Source: Rickettsia conorii
GTDB lineage: Bacteria; Pseudomonadota; Alphaproteobacteria; Rickettsiales; Rickettsiaceae
NCBI GenBank assembly: GCA_020726135.1
Contig: DYTE01000006.1
Location: forward strand, 1-58,272
Direction of reading: 5' to 3'
DNA: 58,272 nt
The notes below the pieces were generated by a model, which was not told the origin of the DNA, made no database searches, and saw only the letters and a program-made list of their open reading frames with translations. Positions 53,349 through 58,272 of this stretch are shown here, one piece after another; within the stretch, counting starts at the first letter, position 1, and each line of letters opens with the position of its first letter. Both the position numbers and the translations under genes were made by a program.

Positions 53349-54041
53349 ATGAAACAATATAATGATTTTTCTAAAATTATTCATAAAGAAGGATATATAT
53401 TTATAGTATGTTTTGCTGTTGCAAGTTTTGTATTAGCCTCTTTTAGTTCTATGCTAGGTTTTATAGGCTTTTCTTTTACATTATGGTGTGCTTATTTTTT
53501 TCGAAATCCTATAAGGATGATACCATTAAATGATAATATTATTATTAGTCCTGCAGATGGTCTTGTACAAAAAATTACAGAGGCTATCCCTCCTTCTGAG
53601 TTAGGTCTTGGCGAAGTGGAAATGACAAGAATTAGTATATTTTTAAATATATTTAATGTTCATGTCAATCGTATTCCTGTAAGTGGTAAAATATTGGGAC
53701 TACATTATAATCCAGGTAAATTCTTTAATGCTTCGATGGACAAAGCAAGTATATATAATGAAAGACAGTCAGTGTTGATGGAAACTAAAATGGGACAAAA
53801 AATTGCATTTGTACAAATTGCAGGATTAATTGCAAGAAGAATAGTTTGTGATTTAGAAGAAGATATGGAAGTTAAAGCTGGTGATAGATATGGTATTATT
53901 CGTTTTGGTAGTAGAGTTGACGTGTATTTGCCATTGAAAACTACTATATGTGTATCTGAAGGACAAATTGCGATAGGTGGTGAAACAATTTTAGCAAATT
54001 TTGCTGAAAATATAACAGAAATAAAATTTGAAGCTAATTAA
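53349..54041 (+). CDS. psd: Phosphatidylserine decarboxylase proenzyme
   Basis: The protein (230 residues from ATG 53349) is the short type of Psd. '[11 protein letters not shown]' and '[18 protein letters not shown]' are family motifs. The self-cleavage site is 'RFGSRVD', where S188 becomes the pyruvoyl group. An N-terminal membrane hairpin anchors it. It makes phosphatidylethanolamine. pssA, its usual neighbour, is not here; an unknown membrane protein takes that place. Confidence 0.95.
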   Translation: MKQYNDFSKIIHKEGYIFIVCFAVASFVLASFSSMLGFIGFSFTLWCAYFFRNPIRMIPLNDNIIISPADGLVQKITEAIPPSELGLGEVEMTRISIFLNIFNVHVNRIPVSGKILGLHYNPGKFFNASMDKASIYNERQSVLMETKMGQKIAFVQIAGLIARRIVCDLEEDMEVKAGDRYGIIRFGSRVDVYLPLKTTICVSEGQIAIGGETILANFAENITEIKFEAN

Positions 54042-54049
54042 GTTATTTT

Positions 54050-55177
54050 TTGACTATTATGAATGACTCTATGACAAAGAATTTGGTGTTACATTTCATA
54101 ATTTTAATCATGTTTTCATTTTTAACTTATGACATTTCTATTGATATTGATAATATTTTACTTCTCTATCATAATGATGGTCTAGATAAAACTTATATTG
54201 ATATTTTATTTGTCTATATTATTTCATCATTTATGTTGGTGCAAATAATTAATTTATTTGATATAAGAACATTGTTGCTTTTTATTATTTTTGTTATTAC
54301 TATATTTTTAATATCTTTATTATTTATTAAAAATTATGAATATATACAAATATCTTATTTATTAATATCTGGATTTAATTATATATTTATTATTTTATCT
54401 ATAATTAATTTTATGGAAATTTGGAATAATAATCCTTATGCTTCCAGCACTTTATTTATTATAGCATTATTATCTGGTAATATTATATTAGAATATACTA
54501 ATATTAATTTAACTAATAGCATATATATATATATTGCTATATTCGTAATGTTATTTTTTTCTAAAAATACAAATCAAAATATAAATAACATTGATTCAAA
54601 TTTTATATTTTTAATTAAGTCTATAGAACCTGAATTAGTTATATCATTCACAATGAGTTATGTTATTGCGAATATATTATATTTTTATCAAACTTTCGTT
54701 AAAGTAGCTCGTTTATCTGTATCTAATGTCGATGAAGTAATATATCATGCATTTCAAACTATTATTATTGCAATTATTCCATGTGTATTTTTAATAAAAA
54801 ATAGAAATAAATATTTTGTAAATTTATTTTTAATGATAATAATCGCTATAAGTTTTATATTAATGATGTTTTATGGTAAAATATTGACATATCATAATAT
54901 TATTATTGCTGTAATAGGAATATCTGTATGTTCATTATTTATATCTAATATTACTAATTTATATCAAAAATTTAATATTCAGGATTTTAAAACATCAATA
55001 TCATTATATTTTTCAATGTCTTCAATAGGTGTATATTCAGGTATTATATCATCAGATTTAAAATTTGAATTTTTAAAAAAACATAATTTTACATTATCTA
55101 TTTTTATAGTTATATCGATATTAATAATATATTATATATTATATGGAAAATCATATTATATTCAGAACAAAATTTAA
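54050..55177 (+). CDS. Polytopic membrane protein of unknown function (transporter-like)
   Basis: The 375-residue protein has about 11 membrane helices with short loops, very rich in Ile, Leu and Asn. The overall pattern suggests an MFS-like transporter, but the MFS loop motifs (GxLaDrxGrrk type) are missing and no substrate motif is seen. It starts 8 bp after psd and overlaps the convergent mutS by 4 bp. Composition is as A+T-driven as neighbouring genes. Confidence 0.7.
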   Translation: MTIMNDSMTKNLVLHFIILIMFSFLTYDISIDIDNILLLYHNDGLDKTYIDILFVYIISSFMLVQIINLFDIRTLLLFIIFVITIFLISLLFIKNYEYIQISYLLISGFNYIFIILSIINFMEIWNNNPYASSTLFIIALLSGNIILEYTNINLTNSIYIYIAIFVMLFFSKNTNQNINNIDSNFIFLIKSIEPELVISFTMSYVIANILYFYQTFVKVARLSVSNVDEVIYHAFQTIIIAIIPCVFLIKNRNKYFVNLFLMIIIAISFILMMFYGKILTYHNIIIAVIGISVCSLFISNITNLYQKFNIQDFKTSISLYFSMSSIGVYSGIISSDLKFEFLKKHNFTLSIFIVISILIIYYILYGKSYYIQNKI

Positions 55178-57642
55178 TTAGCCTCTAATTTTCCTAATAT
55201 CTCGTTTGCTCGCTTTATTACTGACTCTGGAAGACCAGCTAATTTTGCTACATGTAAACCATATGATTTATTAGCGCTACCTTCAATTATGCTATGAAGA
55301 AATAATATATGATCATTACTTTCTTCTATAGCAATAGTATAATTTTTTAATCTCATTAAATTATCACTTAATTTAGATAATTCATGATAATGAGTTGCAA
55401 ATAAACATCTGGCCTTTATTTTATCGTGAATATGTTCAAGCACAGACCATGCTATTGATACTCCATCATATGTTGATGTTCCTCTTCCTATTTCATCTAA
55501 TATAATTAGCGATCTATCAGTTGCTTGCGATAATATAGCGGATGTTTCTAACATTTCCATCATAAAAGTTGATTGTCCCCTCATTAAATCATCACTACTT
55601 CCAATACGAGAAAATATTTTATCAATAATCCCTATTTTAGCCATTTTTGCCGGTACAAAACTACCAATTTGGGCTAATAATGCAATTAAAGCATTTTGTC
55701 TCAGAAAAGTTGATTTACCAGCCATATTAGGACCAGTCAATAGCCATATATTATGTTTGGATAAATTACAATTATTATGTACAAAAATTTTACTATCTCG
55801 ATGTAGCGAATTTTCAACTATTGTATGTCTTCCTTCCTCAATTTCAAAAATCTTATCATTACTTAATATTGGAAGAATATAATTAAATTCATAAGCTATA
55901 TATGCAAAATTACAAAATACATCTAACTGACTTAAGACATTTCCAAGTAATATTAATTTACCAGATTTTTTTAAAATTTCTCTACATATATCTTTATATA
56001 TTTCTTGTTCCAAACTAATAACTAGAGTTTTTGCATTGACCATATCACTTTCAAGTTTTCGTAATTCTTCTGTAACATATCTGATACTTGTTCCCATAGT
56101 CTGCTTGTGAATAAACTTAGAATCTAACATCTTAGCAGTATTTTTTGATGATATTTCTATGAATAATCCAAGTAAATTATTATGTAAAATTTTTAAATTC
56201 TCTATTTGAGTTTCATTCCTATATTGTAATTTTAATTTTTCTATGTAAGATTTTCCATTATTAATTAAATTATATAATTCAGCAACTTTTGGATGATAAT
56301 CATGTTTTATAAATCCTCCATCTAATAAAGTTAATGGAGCATCAAGTCTAACAGTTTGCTTAATTAAATCACAAACTTCATCATCACCTGATAAATATCT
56401 AGATAATTTTTCTATATTATCATCTAAAAAAACACCATATTTATTTAAAAATTCTTTCTTAATATTTAATGCTATATCCATAGTATCTTTTAAACTTAAC
56501 AAATCTCTAGCATCACTTCTATTATTATTTATTCTTGTAATTAATCTTTCAATATCATTAGTTTTAACTAATAATTCGCGAATTTTTTTAACTATATCAG
56601 GACTTTTATAGAAAAAATTAGTAATATATAATCTCTGATTAATTTCATTTAAATTAGTTAAAGGATTTGAAAGAAATTGATGAAGCAAACGAGATCCAGA
56701 TTTTGTGATAGTATGATCTATCGCCTCTTTAAGACTACCTTTTAAAGTTCCTTGTAAATTAGTTGTAATTTCTAAATTACGTCTTGTCATAGAATCTATA
56801 AACATAAAACCAGTACCAATAATTTGCGGTAGAGGCAAAATTGGCATTGTAGTTTTTTGAGTAACAGATAAATATTCAAGTAACGAACCAAGAGCAATAA
56901 TTTCACTAGAACTAATCTCACCAATTGCTTTAATATCATGAATCTTATAAAAATCTAAAATGATTTTAAGACATTTATTATAGCTAAAACAACTATCAAC
57001 TTGATGATAAATTCTTTGACGCAATATTTGAACAATATTATTTGAAATATCACTATGATGATGTTTTTCGCTAAGCAAAATTTCTTTAGGATTAATTCTT
57101 GCTAATTCATTTATAATATTCTTATGTTCAATTAAAATCACAAAAATTTGAGAAGTAGAAATGTCGCAATAACAAATTGCTGCATCATCTTTGCTAATAT
57201 ATAAACTAGCTAAATAATTTGGAATACCAGAATTGAGTATTGATTCCTCTAACACAGTTCCTGGGGTTATAATACGTGTAACATTTCGAGATACAAGAGC
57301 TTTATTACCATCTCTTTTTTTAGCTTCAATTGGTGTTTCTAGCTGATCACAAATTGCTATTCTATAATTTTGCTCTATTAATTTATTCAAATAATTTTCT
57401 AAAGCATGATGTGGAATACCGCACATTGGAATTTCATTTTCATCATTTTTACTTCTTCTTGTAAGAACAATATTGAGTATTTTACTAGCAATTACTGCAT
57501 CATCATAAAATAATTCATAGAAATCCCCCATTCTGAACAATAGAAGAGAATCCATATGAGCAAATTTTATATCCAAATATTGTTGCATCATTTTACTGGT
57601 TTTGTTATACTTATATGTTTCCTTATATTGCTCTATATTCAT
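55174..57642 (-). CDS. mutS: DNA mismatch repair protein MutS
   Basis: The 822-residue protein is complete. The mismatch-binding wedge 'MDSLLLFRMGDFYELFYDDA' holds the Phe-x-Glu motif, and the 'MCGIPHHALENYL' segment follows. The ATPase has Walker A 'LTGPNMAGKSTFLRQ', 'DEIGRGTSTYDG' and 'LFATHYHEL'. It recognises mismatches and recruits MutL. It is transcribed away from rppH. Confidence 0.97.
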   Translation of the reverse strand: MNIEQYKETYKYNKTSKMMQQYLDIKFAHMDSLLLFRMGDFYELFYDDAVIASKILNIVLTRRSKNDENEIPMCGIPHHALENYLNKLIEQNYRIAICDQLETPIEAKKRDGNKALVSRNVTRIITPGTVLEESILNSGIPNYLASLYISKDDAAICYCDISTSQIFVILIEHKNIINELARINPKEILLSEKHHHSDISNNIVQILRQRIYHQVDSCFSYNKCLKIILDFYKIHDIKAIGEISSSEIIALGSLLEYLSVTQKTTMPILPLPQIIGTGFMFIDSMTRRNLEITTNLQGTLKGSLKEAIDHTITKSGSRLLHQFLSNPLTNLNEINQRLYITNFFYKSPDIVKKIRELLVKTNDIERLITRINNNRSDARDLLSLKDTMDIALNIKKEFLNKYGVFLDDNIEKLSRYLSGDDEVCDLIKQTVRLDAPLTLLDGGFIKHDYHPKVAELYNLINNGKSYIEKLKLQYRNETQIENLKILHNNLLGLFIEISSKNTAKMLDSKFIHKQTMGTSIRYVTEELRKLESDMVNAKTLVISLEQEIYKDICREILKKSGKLILLGNVLSQLDVFCNFAYIAYEFNYILPILSNDKIFEIEEGRHTIVENSLHRDSKIFVHNNCNLSKHNIWLLTGPNMAGKSTFLRQNALIALLAQIGSFVPAKMAKIGIIDKIFSRIGSSDDLMRGQSTFMMEMLETSAILSQATDRSLIILDEIGRGTSTYDGVSIAWSVLEHIHDKIKARCLFATHYHELSKLSDNLMRLKNYTIAIEESNDHILFLHSIIEGSANKSYGLHVAKLAGLPESVIKRANEILGKLEAN

Positions 57643-57726
57643 AATAATTTATTGTATTTTGGTTTTTGAAGGAATTAATATATATTATATACATAAAAAA
57701 TAATTAAGTAATATAAGTTGCATAAT

Positions 57727-58236
57727 ATGATTAAAGAAAATAATAAAACAAATTTGCCTTATAGACTTGGTGTTGGCATGATGATTATTGATAACCAAAA
57801 TAGGGTATTTGTTGCAAAACGTATTGATGCAAAAACCGGTGGATGGCAAATGCCACAAGGCGGGATTAATGTCGGTGAAACACCAAGTGCAGCAGCAATG
57901 AGAGAAATGCTGGAAGAGATAGGTAGTGATAAGGGATATATTATTTCAGAAACAAAGAATTGGTATAGTTATGATATACCAGATTTTTTAATACCTAAAT
58001 TATGGGGTGGAAATTTTAGAGGTCAAAAGCAAAAATGGTTTTTAATTAGATTTACAGGAACAAATAAAGATATTAATATTAATACATTAAAACCTGAATT
58101 TGAAGCTTGGAGCTGGAGAAATCTAGATGAACTATTACCAATTATAATATCTTTTAAAAGAAAATTATATAGAGCTGTTATTAAAGAGTTTAATCCAATG
58201 ATTAAGTCAGATAAACTGCAGGGCCGTTCTAACTAA
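57727..58236 (+). CDS. rppH: RNA pyrophosphohydrolase (Nudix)
   Basis: The protein (about 169 residues) opens with '[13 protein letters not shown]' and carries the Nudix box '[20 protein letters not shown]', including the REMLEE core. '[10 protein letters not shown]', '[16 protein letters not shown]' and '[13 protein letters not shown]' are RppH-specific. It removes pyrophosphate from mRNA 5' ends to start decay. In intracellular pathogens it was earlier called InvA/NudH. ATG 57727 is preferred over TTG 57718. Confidence 0.94.
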   Translation: MIKENNKTNLPYRLGVGMMIIDNQNRVFVAKRIDAKTGGWQMPQGGINVGETPSAAAMREMLEEIGSDKGYIISETKNWYSYDIPDFLIPKLWGGNFRGQKQKWFLIRFTGTNKDININTLKPEFEAWSWRNLDELLPIIISFKRKLYRAVIKEFNPMIKSDKLQGRSN

Positions 58237-58246
58237 GAAAATAAAA

Positions 58247-58272
58247 ATGCTGAAAACTATTGATTCTAAACG
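58247..58272 (+). CDS. Possible start of a further gene, cut by the window end
   Basis: An ATG at 58247 follows the rppH stop by 10 nt, with a weak 'aagaaaa' upstream, and the frame stays open to the window edge (8 codons). Too little is present to identify it. Confidence 0.25.

Overview
The window is strongly A+T-rich (roughly three quarters A+T by eye) and carries almost only intact housekeeping genes. It comes from an obligately host-associated alphaproteobacterium of the order Rickettsiales. The main evidence is an ATP/ADP translocase (Tlc) for taking host nucleotides, a Pld-like phospholipase D, a Pkmt-type protein methyltransferase, a DUF2610 protein, a ChpT phosphotransferase, and a ribosomal protein S12 whose 'VPDLPG' motif and C-terminus resemble Rickettsia S12. 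Slt and PBP2 genes argue for a retained peptidoglycan wall. The family (Rickettsiaceae, Midichloriaceae or other) cannot be settled from this window alone. Layout: 1-273 is the repeat-rich 3' end of an Rpn/PD-(D/E)XK transposase-like gene. 329-12593 (+) holds slt, pyrG, an alpha/beta hydrolase, a degenerate FTR1-type membrane protein, yciB, mnmA, tRNA-Phe, fabZ, coaE, dnaQ, mtaB and mrdA. 12599-16323 (-) is an operon-like row reading MBL hydrolase, two orphan proteins, folE, proS. 16340-20133 (+) holds a PAP2 phosphatase, tRNA-Glu, an APC permease, rlmJ and pld. 20134-33802 (-) holds lnt, chpT, ftsK, a Pkmt-like gene, the rbfA/infB/nusA/rimP translation-transcription operon, tlc and an XRE regulator. 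33803-34619 has no gene. 34620-36199 (+) is yraN, a second XRE regulator and radC. 36510-52094 (+) is the large gene-expression cluster rpsL-rpsG-fusA-tRNA-Trp-secE-nusG-rplKAJL-rpoB-rpoC-efp, with no tuf. 52099-55177 (+) holds a SuhB-like protein, DUF2610, psd and an unknown membrane protein. mutS (-) and rppH (+) close the window. The genes together cover translation and transcription machinery, wall and membrane biogenesis, replication fidelity and repair, and host nucleotide parasitism. No rRNA, CRISPR array, insertion sequence, prophage or riboswitch was recognised. The least explained parts are a pair of orphan proteins in front of folE-proS (one disordered, with tyrosine motifs), an FTR1-fold protein that has lost its iron-binding motifs, a SuhB homologue with broken metal ligands, and several dyads at promoters, most clearly within the near-consensus tlc promoter and upstream of the XRE regulator.
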